Below are positions 8,721 to 18,477 of a stretch of 64,000 bases of DNA, piece after piece. Source of the DNA: JBASEY01 sp964404285 (GTDB lineage: Bacteria; CSSED10-310); contig CAYOJK010000005.1 in the NCBI GenBank assembly GCA_964404285.1, positions 122,471 through 186,470 on the forward strand, in the 5' to 3' direction. How positions within the stretch are numbered: position 1 is the stretch's first letter; every line of letters begins with the position of its first letter. Both the position numbers and the translations under genes were made by a program. Under the pieces are notes generated by a model that worked only from the letters and a program-made list of their open reading frames with translations, was not told the DNA's origin and ran no database searches.

Positions 8721-9835
8721 TCACTGTTATTCATGTCGATACCGAACGTACCTGGAGGGGAGGCGAAGGGCAGGTGTTTCACCTTGCTCGTAACCTTCCT
8801 GAACTCGGTATTCGGTCTGTTATTGCCGCACCAATGAAAAGTGCATTGATGGATAAGGCCCGATCTGCCGATATCCCAGTGATTCCACTTAGATCAACCG
8901 GGGAAATTTCGATTCGACAGTATCAGGATCTTCGAAAAGGAGCCCGCACCTACAAAGCAGATATTTTTCATGTGCATACGTCTCATGGCTTGATTTCCGC
9001 TGCGCTGGCCAAATTCTTCAGTGGACATTCTTTAAAAGTGGTTTACTCGAGACGAACAGATTTTCAGTTAAAAACAAAGTTTATGAGTATTTCTACAAAG
9101 AAATACATTTTCGGAACTGATAAAATTCTTGCTGTTTCCAATGCCATAAAAAATGTTTTGATTTCCGATGGAGTTCCAGCATCTAGAATTGAAACTATTT
9201 ACAGCGGAATCGATATCAGTGCGTTTCAACCAACAGATAGTGGCCAAGCTGTGCGAATGGAATTAGGGTTGGGTCCTGAAAAAATCGTGATAACTATGGT
9301 AGCTGCTCTGGCGCCTCACAAAGATCCTTTCACTTTTCTTAAAGCATCTGAACAATTGCTTGACACGTATCCTCAAACGGTTTTTCTATTAGTGGGAGCC
9401 GGTGAGCTATGGCATGATCTGCAAGGTGTTGTTCAAACAGCGCCTTTTAAAGATCGTTTTCTGATGCTCGGATTTAGAAAAGATATCAAACAGATACTTG
9501 CAGCAAGCGATATTTTCTGTATGAGTTCAAAAACAGAAGGCCTTTGTACATCGATACTGGATGCCATGGCTATGGCAAAACCAGTTGTTGCGACATCTGC
9601 CGGTGGAATTCCGGAGGTTGTCGATAATGGAGTGACAGGTTGGCTTGTCTCAATTCAAAATCCGTCAGCTATGGCAAATAAAATTGCAGAATTGATAGAG
9701 AACACCGAGCAACGGCGTATCATGGGTGTAGAGAGCCGGAAACGCGTGGAAGCTATGTTCGATATTCGTGAAACGGTTCGCAAGACAGCAGCAGTGTATA
9801 AAAGCCTGTTGAATGAAACAGTCAGCTTGGCATGA
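8717..9835 (+). CDS. Glycosyltransferase family 4
   Basis: A 372-residue GT-B fold enzyme. The N-terminal half has the acceptor-side block RGGEGQVFHLARNL and HVHTSHGL; the C-terminal half has the E-x7-E nucleotide-sugar motif in SSKTEGLCTSILDAMAMA and AGGIPEVV. It should transfer a sugar with retention of configuration onto a lipid-linked or LPS acceptor at the cytoplasmic face of the membrane. It overlaps both neighbours by four bases (ATGA on each side), so it is translationally coupled. Donor and acceptor are unknown; LPS core or O-chain assembly is inferred from the operon. Confidence 0.9.
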   Translation: MITVIHVDTERTWRGGEGQVFHLARNLPELGIRSVIAAPMKSALMDKARSADIPVIPLRSTGEISIRQYQDLRKGARTYKADIFHVHTSHGLISAALAKFFSGHSLKVVYSRRTDFQLKTKFMSISTKKYIFGTDKILAVSNAIKNVLISDGVPASRIETIYSGIDISAFQPTDSGQAVRMELGLGPEKIVITMVAALAPHKDPFTFLKASEQLLDTYPQTVFLLVGAGELWHDLQGVVQTAPFKDRFLMLGFRKDIKQILAASDIFCMSSKTEGLCTSILDAMAMAKPVVATSAGGIPEVVDNGVTGWLVSIQNPSAMANKIAELIENTEQRRIMGVESRKRVEAMFDIRETVRKTAAVYKSLLNETVSLA

Positions 9836-10974
9836 AAGAACCCACAAGACCATTAAAAATAGCACGGATTATCAGCGGGTTGTGGCCGGGCGGAGTGGAG
9901 AAAAAAATCACAACGCTTTTACCGTTGTTAGATAAATCCCGTTTTGAAGCTCAGGTTATTTGTTTAAAATCTGCTGGCGAACTAGCTCCGGAACTTATTC
10001 AAAAAGGTATTCCAGTAATCGAAAAACCGATTTCATCTCGCTGGTCTCCTAAAGGACTATGGAAACTCAGCCGGTATCTTAAAAATCAGCAAATCGATAT
10101 AGTTCACACACATATGTACCGAGCAAACGTGTCCGGAACTGTGGCTGCCAGGTTGGCTGGAACACCTGTCATCATCGGCAACATACATACTGTTGATGGC
10201 TGGGATGATACCGGCCAAGTCTTTACCGATAGACTAGTCGGGAAGCTTAGACATTGTACACTTTTTGTATCTGAAAGCGTCAAACAGAATTATATCGAAC
10301 GTGTTAGGCTGTCGGAATCCTGCCAAAAAGTTATCTATAACGGGGTAGACACCCAGTATTTTTGTCCTGGAAAAGATGACAATACGTTTCGATTTGACGG
10401 TAACCTGAAAGTGGGATGTGCAGCTCGCTTGATGCCGATAAAAGCTCTTCATATTTTAGTTGAGGCGGCAGCCGATCCTGAGTTTCAAAAAGCAGGAGTA
10501 CATTTTTATGTTGCCGGGGATGGACCCTTGAAACAAGACCTGTTGGAATGCGCTCAAAATATCGGCGCTTCGGATTATTTTCATCTCCTGGGATTAACAA
10601 ATGAGATGCTTAATTTCTATCGAGCTTTGGATTTATTTGCTATCTCGTCGCTGAAAGAAGGCTTTTCAAATGCGTTGATCGAGGCCATGGCATGTGGCTT
10701 ACCTGTTGTTGCAACCGCTGTCGGTGGCAACCCCGAGGCCGTACAACACGATATAAATGGCTTGTTGGTACCCCCTTCAGACAGTGGGGCTTTTATCGAA
10801 GCATTGAGACAATTTGTGAACGATCCGACAATTGGTCGTCGTATGGGGCAAGAATCTGTTAAGATAGCACGTTCTTTTTCTCTGGATGAAATGATTCGTC
10901 GAACAGAGGAATTGTATATCGATTTATGGCTTGAATCAGGTGGTGAAAAAACTGAAAAGAAGCAGGGGAGATAA
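9832..10974 (+). CDS. Glycosyltransferase family 4
   Basis: A second GT4 enzyme, 380 residues. It begins with the typical ISGLWPGGVEKKI block, has HTHMYRANVSG in the acceptor domain and EGFSNALIEAMACGLPVVA as the E-x7-E donor site near residue 280. It is not a close duplicate of the preceding GT4 gene. Its start overlaps the upstream stop as ATGA and only three bases separate it from the GNAT gene. It probably extends the same glycan as its neighbour, which is inference from position. Confidence 0.9.
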   Translation: MKEPTRPLKIARIISGLWPGGVEKKITTLLPLLDKSRFEAQVICLKSAGELAPELIQKGIPVIEKPISSRWSPKGLWKLSRYLKNQQIDIVHTHMYRANVSGTVAARLAGTPVIIGNIHTVDGWDDTGQVFTDRLVGKLRHCTLFVSESVKQNYIERVRLSESCQKVIYNGVDTQYFCPGKDDNTFRFDGNLKVGCAARLMPIKALHILVEAAADPEFQKAGVHFYVAGDGPLKQDLLECAQNIGASDYFHLLGLTNEMLNFYRALDLFAISSLKEGFSNALIEAMACGLPVVATAVGGNPEAVQHDINGLLVPPSDSGAFIEALRQFVNDPTIGRRMGQESVKIARSFSLDEMIRRTEELYIDLWLESGGEKTEKKQGR

Positions 10975-10977
10975 GAG

Positions 10978-11508
10978 ATGAAAGCAGGAAAAGAACATAT
11001 GGGCAACGAAATGATATTTCGAAAAATGGTTTTTCCGGAAGATCGTGATTATCTATTTGAGATTCATCGAATTTATGGCCTTGAATACGGTTTGAGCCAT
11101 GATACAAATGCTTGGCATACTCAAATGGAGTTTTATCGCGTCAATAAAACCATCTATCATCCATTGATTTTACTGGTAGAACAGATTCCTGCCGGATATA
11201 TCAGAGCATACGATAGGATATCCATGTCATCATCTGATATTGTCACGATGCTGGACCTGGTTTATATCCTACCTGAATATCGTGGTAAAGGTCTCGGAAA
11301 AATCTTGATGCAGAAATTTTTGGACTTTGCTGAAGCCTCCGGCACAGTGCGAATCGATCTATTAACGGATATGGATAATCCTGCTGCGGTTCACTTATAC
11401 GAATCTTTTGGCTTTAAAGGTCGTAACCGATATCAAATGATCAATTTTCTAAAAGATAATCCTCAGCTTAATACTGTTTTTGAACAGAAAAAAAAGATTT
11501 CAGGGTAA
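10978..11508 (+). CDS. GNAT-family N-acetyltransferase
   Basis: A 176-residue acetyltransferase of the GCN5 fold. The acetyl-CoA loop is visible as LPEYRGKGLGKILM near residues 98-112 (Q/RxxGxG/A type), and the later block NPAAVHLYESFGF is the usual fourth motif. The ribosome site GGGGAGA precedes the ATG at 10978. It ends the plus-strand LPS operon and faces the mutS stop only four bases away, leaving no room for an ordinary hairpin terminator. The acceptor is unknown. Position suggests acetylation of a sugar precursor, but GNAT enzymes are too varied to be sure. Confidence 0.85.
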   Translation: MKAGKEHMGNEMIFRKMVFPEDRDYLFEIHRIYGLEYGLSHDTNAWHTQMEFYRVNKTIYHPLILLVEQIPAGYIRAYDRISMSSSDIVTMLDLVYILPEYRGKGLGKILMQKFLDFAEASGTVRIDLLTDMDNPAAVHLYESFGFKGRNRYQMINFLKDNPQLNTVFEQKKKISG

Positions 11509-11512
11509 ACCA

Positions 11513-14113
11513 TCACTGTTTTTTTTGTCCGTATTCTTCTTTCCATTTGGCCAATAAGTTCAATGCGTCCAATGGTGTGAGATTCTGTATATCAATTGTG
11601 TTCAAGGCTTGTTGAAGTGGTGTGTCCGCTTCCATAAAGAGGCTTGGCTGGATATAACGGTTTTTTTTCGTTTCATTAGTTTCCGGCACTCTTCCACTTT
11701 CTTTCAATTCAAGCGCTTCCAGTACTTCCTTAGAGCGTTCGATTACTTGGGTCGGCAGACCGGCCAGTCGAGCGACTTGGATACCGTACGATTTATCTAC
11801 CGCTCCAGGCGCCACTTTTCGCAAGAACATAACTTGGTCTTTCCATTCTTTGACGACAACATTGAAGTTTTTTACTCCGCCAAGTCTCTCCGATAGATCG
11901 GTCAATTCATGATAATGTGTAGCAAACAATGTTCGGCATTTTACTTCGTGAAGGTATTCTGCGACAGCCCACGCGATAGATAGCCCATCGAATGTCGATG
12001 TGCCTCGACCAATTTCATCCAAGATTACAAGGCTTTGATTTGTTGCATTGTTCAATATATTTGCCGCCTCACTCATTTCAACCATAAATGTTGACTGACC
12101 GGCGGCGAGATTATCTGATGCCCCAACACGTGTAAAGATTCGATCTACAGCGCCGATCACGGCGCTATCCGCCGGAACATAGAAACCTGCTTGTGCCATC
12201 AACACAATCAAAGCTACCTGTCTAATATAAGTGCTTTTACCTGCCATATTCGGGCCTGTCAGAATGACAAGACGACTTTCTTCACCATTTAAATAGGTGT
12301 CATTAGATACAAAACCTCCATCCAACGACATCCTCTCTACAACAGGATGACGGCCTCCCATAATAATTAAATCGTTGCCTGCACGAATCTCTGGACGGCG
12401 ATAGCGATAGGTTATGGCCAATTCGGCGGCGGTTGCAGCGACATCCAATTCCGCTATAGTTCTTGCTGTTTGTTGTATCCGAGCAACCACTTCGCTGACG
12501 GTGTCTCTAAGTTCATTGAAGAGTTTAACTTCCAATTCCAACATTTTCTCTTCTGCGCCAAGGATTTTCTCTTCCATCTTCTTTAATTCGTCCGTGATAA
12601 ACCGCTCGGAGTTAACTAATGTCTGGCGACGGATGTATCTGTCCGGCACTTTGTCTAAATGAGTTTTTGTGACCTCGATAAAAAAACCGAACAATTTGTT
12701 ATAACGAATTTTTAAAGAAGGAATTGCTGTTGCTTCCATTTCCTGTTTTTGAAGCTGTGCAATCCATTTTTTTCCATCTTTTGCTGCCGCACGCCATGAA
12801 TCTAAATCCTCGTTAAACCCATCTCGAATGACACCACCATCTTTTAATGTAGCAGGTGGATTATCCTGGATAGATCGATCCAAGAGATCACGGATAAAGT
12901 CCACAGGATCAATGCTCTCACCTAAAGTTTGGAGGCGCGTATTATTGGATTTGGTAACCATTGATTTTAGAGTCGGCAAACGATGTAAACTAAATCGTAA
13001 GGTTGACAAGTCTCGAGGCGTGGCTATTTTTGCAGTAATACGACTTACCAGCCGTTCCAGATCTGCGATTTTGGCCAGCTCATCTCTGACATACATTCGA
13101 AATTCACTGTCGTCATAGAAACCATCGACTTCTTCAAGTCTTTTGTTAACAGCATCGGGATCACGCAAGGGTTGTTCTAATCTCTGCTTCAACAGCCGGC
13201 TGCCCATTGCCGTACACGTTTCGTCCAAGAAGTGAAGCAGACTGCCTTCTCGACGGTTATCCATCATGGTCCTTGACAGTTCCAGATTGCGTTGGCTGGC
13301 GCTGTCAAGAAATACGAATTGGTTGTTATGATAAGTTTGAAGGTTTGATATATGCTTTAAATCAGCCAATTGGGTCGATTTGAGGTAATCCAGCAAGGCT
13401 CCGACCGCAAGGGTGGCGGCAGGCAGTTCCTGGAGTCCAAATCCTTCCAAGTGCATAATTCCAAAATGTTCACGTATGCGTCCAACAGCGTAATCTTTTG
13501 AGAAAACCCAGTCTTCAAGAGAATTTGTCCGAATACTTCTATCGATACCGGTAAGCTTAAACGATTCAGGATGCAGTAATTCTCTGATCGGCCACCGCCT
13601 GAGCTCGTCTTGATACGCATACGAATCCTTTTCACCAACGATCTCAGTGGCTCTGAAATCGCCTGTTGAAACATCCAGAAGGGCTATTCCAATACGATTA
13701 GAAACAGTGGCTAAGCATGCAAGATAATTATTTTCTTTAGATGAGAGCAGGTTATCTTCTAAAACTGTTCCCGGTGTTATGATTCTAACCACACCGCGTT
13801 TGACGATACCTTTAGCCTGTTTGGGGTCTTCCAATTGTTCACAGATAGCAACTTTATGATTATGTTCAATTAGCTTTGCAATGTACGTATCCGCTGAGTG
13901 CCAGGGGACTCCGCACATCGGAATTTTTTCATCGCTGCTTTTATCTCTGGATGTCAGTACCACATCCAAAATTGGAGCAGCTTTGATGGCGTCATCGCCA
14001 AACATTTCATAGAAATCTCCCATTCGATAAAATAGGATGGCGTCAGGGTACTTGGCTTTCAGCTCTCTGTACTGCCGCATCATAGGCGTTTGTGAAGAAC
14101 TAATAGCTGTCAT
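11513..14113 (-). CDS. mutS: DNA mismatch repair protein MutS
   Basis: MutS recognises mispaired bases and starts methyl-independent or methyl-directed repair. The 866-residue length is typical for MutS1. The mismatch-binding Phe-x-Glu is present as GDFYEMF near residue 32, the Walker A as GPNMAGKSTY near 615, Walker B as DEIGRGTSTFDG near 690, and the HTH/dimer region at the C-terminus contains a short tail. The start overlaps the stop of the upstream TPR-like gene as ATGA, so it is translated as the last gene of the hldE1-kdsB-pyrG-lapB operon, which is an unusual place for mutS. No mutL is in the window. Confidence 0.97.
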   Translation of the reverse strand: MTAISSSQTPMMRQYRELKAKYPDAILFYRMGDFYEMFGDDAIKAAPILDVVLTSRDKSSDEKIPMCGVPWHSADTYIAKLIEHNHKVAICEQLEDPKQAKGIVKRGVVRIITPGTVLEDNLLSSKENNYLACLATVSNRIGIALLDVSTGDFRATEIVGEKDSYAYQDELRRWPIRELLHPESFKLTGIDRSIRTNSLEDWVFSKDYAVGRIREHFGIMHLEGFGLQELPAATLAVGALLDYLKSTQLADLKHISNLQTYHNNQFVFLDSASQRNLELSRTMMDNRREGSLLHFLDETCTAMGSRLLKQRLEQPLRDPDAVNKRLEEVDGFYDDSEFRMYVRDELAKIADLERLVSRITAKIATPRDLSTLRFSLHRLPTLKSMVTKSNNTRLQTLGESIDPVDFIRDLLDRSIQDNPPATLKDGGVIRDGFNEDLDSWRAAAKDGKKWIAQLQKQEMEATAIPSLKIRYNKLFGFFIEVTKTHLDKVPDRYIRRQTLVNSERFITDELKKMEEKILGAEEKMLELEVKLFNELRDTVSEVVARIQQTARTIAELDVAATAAELAITYRYRRPEIRAGNDLIIMGGRHPVVERMSLDGGFVSNDTYLNGEESRLVILTGPNMAGKSTYIRQVALIVLMAQAGFYVPADSAVIGAVDRIFTRVGASDNLAAGQSTFMVEMSEAANILNNATNQSLVILDEIGRGTSTFDGLSIAWAVAEYLHEVKCRTLFATHYHELTDLSERLGGVKNFNVVVKEWKDQVMFLRKVAPGAVDKSYGIQVARLAGLPTQVIERSKEVLEALELKESGRVPETNETKKNRYIQPSLFMEADTPLQQALNTIDIQNLTPLDALNLLAKWKEEYGQKKQ

Positions 14114-14769
14114 TCAGTCTCCATTTGAAGTCGCATCATGTGTTCGGTACCAGCGGAGGCCAAAGTTTGTTTGACACGAAACTCAAGGTAACTATTTCCT
14201 TCTACGACAGAGGTCAATGACTTTAATATTTGTACTGCGCTTTTGAAATCACCTGTTTCATGTAGCAAAATCGCCTTTTCCAGTGTTGCCCATTTTCCAT
14301 CTATTGTCATCGTATTCATCAAAGGATCCAATTGAGCGACAGCAAGATCGTGTTTTCCTTCTTCTTTGAAAGCGCGTGCAAGAGCGATTCGAAAGCGATT
14401 GATTCGAGGATCATCCGGGTAACTTAGGATAAGGTCCAACAGGCGTTGTGAGGCGATTTGTGGGTATCCGCTTTGAAGAAGATACAGGGCTTGAGCCATA
14501 AGTGCATCTGGTGAGACTCGTATAAAACGTTCAAGTAAGTCATTGCTAATCGAACTCATCGGATCCGAAGTCGGCAATATAAGAAGCAGCGCGGAGAGTT
14601 GTTCGATTGCATCGATTTTATCATTTTCATTTCCAGACTGCCATTTTGCAAGATAGCTGTCCTGCCATTGTTCGGAAGTTACTGTGGAGGGTAAAAAGGC
14701 TGCGTATGTTGGAAGGCAAAAAAAGACCAGGAAAATAACAGCCTTTCTTAAAAAAAATGTCGATGTCAT
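14110..14769 (-). CDS. Exported helical-repeat (TPR-like) protein
   Basis: A 219-residue protein starting with a signal peptide (residues 1-23, FLRKAVIFLVFFCLPTYAAF). The rest is almost all helix with TPR-like spacing, for example ALMAQALYLLQSGYPQIASQ and HDLAVAQLDPL, and also ILLHETGDFKSAVQIL. This suggests a periplasmic protein-protein interaction scaffold. The ribosome site GGGAGG precedes the ATG. It lies 13 bases after lapB, itself a TPR protein, and overlaps mutS by four bases. I do not recognise a named family; an envelope role is inferred from neighbours. Confidence 0.75.
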   Translation of the reverse strand: MTSTFFLRKAVIFLVFFCLPTYAAFLPSTVTSEQWQDSYLAKWQSGNENDKIDAIEQLSALLLILPTSDPMSSISNDLLERFIRVSPDALMAQALYLLQSGYPQIASQRLLDLILSYPDDPRINRFRIALARAFKEEGKHDLAVAQLDPLMNTMTIDGKWATLEKAILLHETGDFKSAVQILKSLTSVVEGNSYLEFRVKQTLASAGTEHMMRLQMETE

Positions 14770-14782
14770 TTAAACCTCCCTC

Positions 14783-15964
14783 TTACGTTTGTTTAGAATA
14801 AGATCGTCGGCTTCGAATGGTTCCCCAGCGTCCGCATTTTGGACATTTCCATTCAAAAATATAGACAAGTTCCTTGCAAGCGTGGCAAACAAAGGCTTTG
14901 TTATCAAAGTATCGTTGAATAGTTTCTAACCCATACCGAGCCGCTGGTTCGACAGCGCCGCTTTGATAGGCAACCAATACAAGTCGAGCCATTGTTTCAG
15001 GTGCAAGTTCATCTGTTTTAATATTTTCAATTATTTGATGCGCCTCTTCCAAATGACCCAGCTTAACCAGATAGGCTGCATATCGTACAGCAACTCGAGG
15101 TCTGGATTTTTGTGTTTCCAACAAGTGCAAGAAAAATGCTTGAGTTTTTGCATGATTTGTTTCAGAGGCTATTTTTTCCAAATTATCTGCAATGACCCCG
15201 GTCAAATCGGGACGAATTTTCTGAAGACGGTTAAATAGTCTTTCCGCTTGGGCTGTTTTACCTGATCGAGCGTTTAAATCAGCCAAAAGCAACAAAGCTG
15301 CCGGATTGTTCCGATGCGCTTTCAGCGTGTGAACCAGATGTTTTTTAGCTCCTGATAAGTCTCCGTTTTGAATCATCATACGAGCCAGCTCAGTTCTAAC
15401 ATAAGCATAATTTTCATCATGCCCAACTTTACGCCAGGCTTCAGCCGAGTCCTGCAGTCTGCCGGACAATTCGTATAGGCCAGCAAGAATTTCGTAATCT
15501 TCCTGAGTCGGCTCCGTTATGTCGACAATCGTTTTCATTGCGTCAATAGCTCGGCCGGTCAAGCCTGCTCTCTGGTAATCAAAGACTATTCCCAGCATGA
15601 TTGCGCGACGTTGTTCGGGCGTAATGATTGCACGGGCTAGCAGACGTCTCCTGATGTCTATCGCGCGATGAAACCATCCTTTATCACGATAGAGATTACT
15701 CAAAGCAATGTAAGCTTCTATGTTTTCAGTTGTCTTGCCGATCAAGAAAGACAATTGCTCCATCGCTTTGTCGCGGTTGTGGTTGACAAGCGCCAGCAAG
15801 GCTGTGCCCATGTATTTGTTCGCTTCATCTTGTAGAGCCAGAGTTTTACTACTGGAATTCCATTTATAACCAATGATAATGCCTAGCATTATTCCCAAAA
15901 AAAGAGCTATTGAAACCAACCACGGCATAATCAGTTTCCACTTGTTTCCGGCCTGTGTCGCCAT
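14783..15964 (-). CDS. lapB: LapB/YciM-like LPS assembly regulator (membrane anchor, TPRs, rubredoxin-like zinc end)
   Basis: In E. coli LapB is a membrane-anchored cytoplasmic TPR protein that directs LpxC to FtsH for degradation and so sets LPS output. The 393 residues here have the same layout: an N-terminal membrane helix (about residues 10-32, WLVSIALFLGIMLGIII), TPR helices through about residue 340, and a C-terminal rubredoxin-like ribbon with CHAC and CPKCGRWGTI (about residues 358-385). Length matches E. coli LapB (389). It overlaps the upstream acyltransferase by 34 bases. Its place among lipid A and Kdo genes supports the call. Conservation of the LpxC/FtsH role in this lineage is inferred. 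Confidence 0.88.
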   Translation of the reverse strand: MATQAGNKWKLIMPWLVSIALFLGIMLGIIIGYKWNSSSKTLALQDEANKYMGTALLALVNHNRDKAMEQLSFLIGKTTENIEAYIALSNLYRDKGWFHRAIDIRRRLLARAIITPEQRRAIMLGIVFDYQRAGLTGRAIDAMKTIVDITEPTQEDYEILAGLYELSGRLQDSAEAWRKVGHDENYAYVRTELARMMIQNGDLSGAKKHLVHTLKAHRNNPAALLLLADLNARSGKTAQAERLFNRLQKIRPDLTGVIADNLEKIASETNHAKTQAFFLHLLETQKSRPRVAVRYAAYLVKLGHLEEAHQIIENIKTDELAPETMARLVLVAYQSGAVEPAARYGLETIQRYFDNKAFVCHACKELVYIFEWKCPKCGRWGTIRSRRSYSKQT

Positions 15965-16863
15965 CGCCGGTGATTCCAGACCCAGTATAGAGGTTCCTCA
16001 AGGATAATATCACTTAAATGCTGATTGAATACATCTGTGAGATGCTGAATGTTTTGTTCTCTGTTCCCATCTTCAGGGATAGAGATCGGACCCTTCAGGA
16101 TAATCTTGTGTTTATGGTTATCCATCGGTTTCAAAACTCCTATAAAAGTTGTGAAGAATCCCCGAAGAGCGATTGCGGCCGGACCGCTTGGTGTCAATGC
16201 CGGCAAGCCCATAAACTCTGAGAAAACCCCTTGAACTTTTATCGTATCCTGATCGACTAGGATTCCAACAATATGGCCGCCTTCCCGTCCCATCCGCATC
16301 ATTTCCCGGGGTGTTCCGGAATCGCTTCTATCCAGTACTCTGACAGAGTGTTTTATTCTGATATGGGCGATCATGGATTCGATGCGTGGGTTGTCATTTT
16401 TTCTTGCCAGAACCGTCAATGGTGCAATTTGAGCCATTCTGGCGGCAAAAAGTTCCCAGTTCCCATAATGGGCTGTAATAATCATAATGCTTTTGCCTGC
16501 ATCAAGATATAATTTCAGTTTATCTTCGACCTGATTATCATCAACGATCATACGCACGATTTCTGGTGTCATGATTATAAGACGAGATGATTCAACAACA
16601 TGAAGCACAAGGTTTCTACAAATTTTAAGCGCCATTTCTTGGCGTGAACGATCATCTTTCGATTCGCCATAAACCAGGGCAAGATTGTGCAAAATTCGTT
16701 TGCGTGTTTTTCCAGATAAGTGATACACGGCTTTTCCTAGAAACTCAGCTAATTTATCAGAATATTTTTGCGGGAGCCTGGCGATAATATACACAACCGG
16801 GGGAACAATAATTCCTATTAACCAATGTTTGATCGTTTTCCATAACGACTTCAGTCTTGGCAT
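15931..16863 (-). CDS. Lipid A biosynthesis acyltransferase, LpxL/LpxM family (copy 2)
   Basis: A 310-residue relative of LpxL/LpxM with an N-terminal hydrophobic helix (about residues 13-28) and the catalytic H-x4-E box AHYGNWE near residue 133, then VDQD near 205. The C-terminal YWVWNHRRW block is the family ending. It would add a secondary acyl chain to Kdo-lipid A. Together with the copy at 4.5-5.4 kb it suggests that lipid A carries two secondary chains. It overlaps pyrG by 13 bases and lapB by 34 bases. Confidence 0.9.
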   Translation of the reverse strand: MPRLKSLWKTIKHWLIGIIVPPVVYIIARLPQKYSDKLAEFLGKAVYHLSGKTRKRILHNLALVYGESKDDRSRQEMALKICRNLVLHVVESSRLIIMTPEIVRMIVDDNQVEDKLKLYLDAGKSIMIITAHYGNWELFAARMAQIAPLTVLARKNDNPRIESMIAHIRIKHSVRVLDRSDSGTPREMMRMGREGGHIVGILVDQDTIKVQGVFSEFMGLPALTPSGPAAIALRGFFTTFIGVLKPMDNHKHKIILKGPISIPEDGNREQNIQHLTDVFNQHLSDIILEEPLYWVWNHRRWRHRPETSGN

Positions 16864-18458
16864 TCACTCTGTTCCAATGCTGCTTTGACAAAAGCGACGA
16901 ATAGCGGGTGTGGTTTTCTAGGAGATGACTTGAATTCCGGACGGTATTGAACAGCGACAAACCAAGGATGATCCTTGATTTCAACTATTTCCACCAAGCT
17001 TTTATCAGGAGAAACACCGCTGATAATCATACCATGCTTCTCTATTTGTTGTCTGTAGGCGTTGTTGAATTCATAACGATGTCGATGACGTTCAGAGATG
17101 GTTTCACAGCCATACGCTTTGCGCACTATTGTGTTTTCCATAAGCTGGCAGAAATATGCTCCCAAACGAAGTGCGCCATTCGTTTTTACCAATTTATCGT
17201 GGCCGGATGGTAGGTCGATAACCGGATTCGATGTATGTTCTGAGAATTCTGTACTATTGGCATCCTCAATGCCACAGATATTTCTACAAAATTCGATAAT
17301 GGCTACCTGCATACCCAAACAGATGCCAAAATAGGGTATCCGCTTTTCACGAGCATATTGGACGGCAAGAATTTTACCCTCGATACCCCTGTCTCCAAAC
17401 CCCCCCGGAACCAGGATGCCACTGTGATCTTTCAAAAGAGTTTCCGGCCCGTGTTTTTCAAATTGGCTGGAGTCAATCCAATTCAAATCTACTTGTGTTT
17501 CATTCGCGATACCCCCATGGATAAAGGCTTCGGCCAAGCTTTTATAAGAGTCTTTCAAAAGCACATATTTACCGACAACAGCTATACGCACCTTATGTTT
17601 AGGGTAATTCAGCGTGTGAACAATCGACTTCCATTCGTCCAGATTGGGTGGCAAATCCGGTAAATGTAACTTTTCAATAACCAAGTCATCCAGTTCTTCT
17701 CGCGCATATTCCAGAGGAACCTGGTAGATATTGGGGACATCCGGCGCCGCAATGACAGCCCGTGTGTCAACGTTACAAAACAGCGATATTTTTCGTTTTA
17801 TTTGGTCGCTGAGAGGCATTTCTGTTCTGCAGAGCAGTATTTCGGGTTGAATTCCAATTTCTCGTAATTCTTTTACACTATGTTGAGTGGGTTTGGTTTT
17901 GATTTCACGAGCTGCTCGAATATAGGGCACCAACGTCAAATGAACATAGAGCGTGTTATCCGGGCCGACATCATATCGGAACTGTCGGATCGCTTCCAAA
18001 AACGGCAAACTTTCAATGTCTCCTACCGTTCCACCCAATTCAACTATAACGACATCGAATCCCGGCGCCAGTTTTGTTATTCGTGTTTTGATCTCATCTG
18101 TGACATGTGGCACCACTTGAACGGTTCCGCCATGAAAATCACCTCGACGTTCTTTCCTGAGGATCGTATTGTAAATTGCACCGGCTGTAACATTATTTGC
18201 TTGTTTCATAATTGATTGCGTAAACCGTTCATAATGACCCAGATCAAGATCGGTTTCTGCGCCATCATCCGTAACGAAAACTTCGCCGTGTTGTAATGGG
18301 CTCATCGTTCCTGGATCGACATTCAGGTAAGGATCGAATTTTAAATGAGTGACGCGAAAGCCTCTGCTTTCAAGCAACGCTCCGATACTTGCCGAGGCAA
18401 TTCCTTTGCCCAACGATGATACAACACCTCCGGTTACAAAAATATACTTGGTTTCCAT
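16851..18458 (-). CDS. pyrG: CTP synthase
   Basis: PyrG aminates UTP to CTP using glutamine. The amidoligase domain opens with the family signature KYIFVTGGVVSSLGKG; the C-terminal class I glutamine amidotransferase domain has the oxyanion block PGGFGDRG and the nucleophile Cys in FGICLGMQ. The start at 18458 follows CAGGAG and matches the known N-terminus of the family; an in-frame ATG 30 bases upstream would add residues not seen in relatives. That gives 535 residues. CTP is the co-substrate of the next upstream gene product, KdsB, a pairing conserved in many LPS-producing bacteria. Confidence 0.97.
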   Translation of the reverse strand: METKYIFVTGGVVSSLGKGIASASIGALLESRGFRVTHLKFDPYLNVDPGTMSPLQHGEVFVTDDGAETDLDLGHYERFTQSIMKQANNVTAGAIYNTILRKERRGDFHGGTVQVVPHVTDEIKTRITKLAPGFDVVIVELGGTVGDIESLPFLEAIRQFRYDVGPDNTLYVHLTLVPYIRAAREIKTKPTQHSVKELREIGIQPEILLCRTEMPLSDQIKRKISLFCNVDTRAVIAAPDVPNIYQVPLEYAREELDDLVIEKLHLPDLPPNLDEWKSIVHTLNYPKHKVRIAVVGKYVLLKDSYKSLAEAFIHGGIANETQVDLNWIDSSQFEKHGPETLLKDHSGILVPGGFGDRGIEGKILAVQYAREKRIPYFGICLGMQVAIIEFCRNICGIEDANSTEFSEHTSNPVIDLPSGHDKLVKTNGALRLGAYFCQLMENTIVRKAYGCETISERHRHRYEFNNAYRQQIEKHGMIISGVSPDKSLVEIVEIKDHPWFVAVQYRPEFKSSPRKPHPLFVAFVKAALEQSECQD

Positions 18459-18477
18459 TCCACGATACTCCTGGCAT

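Noticed and set aside
10617..11006. 129-codon minus-strand frame opposite the second GT4 gene
   Set aside because: Entirely antisense to a conserved enzyme, with low-complexity Ser-rich composition typical of shadow frames.
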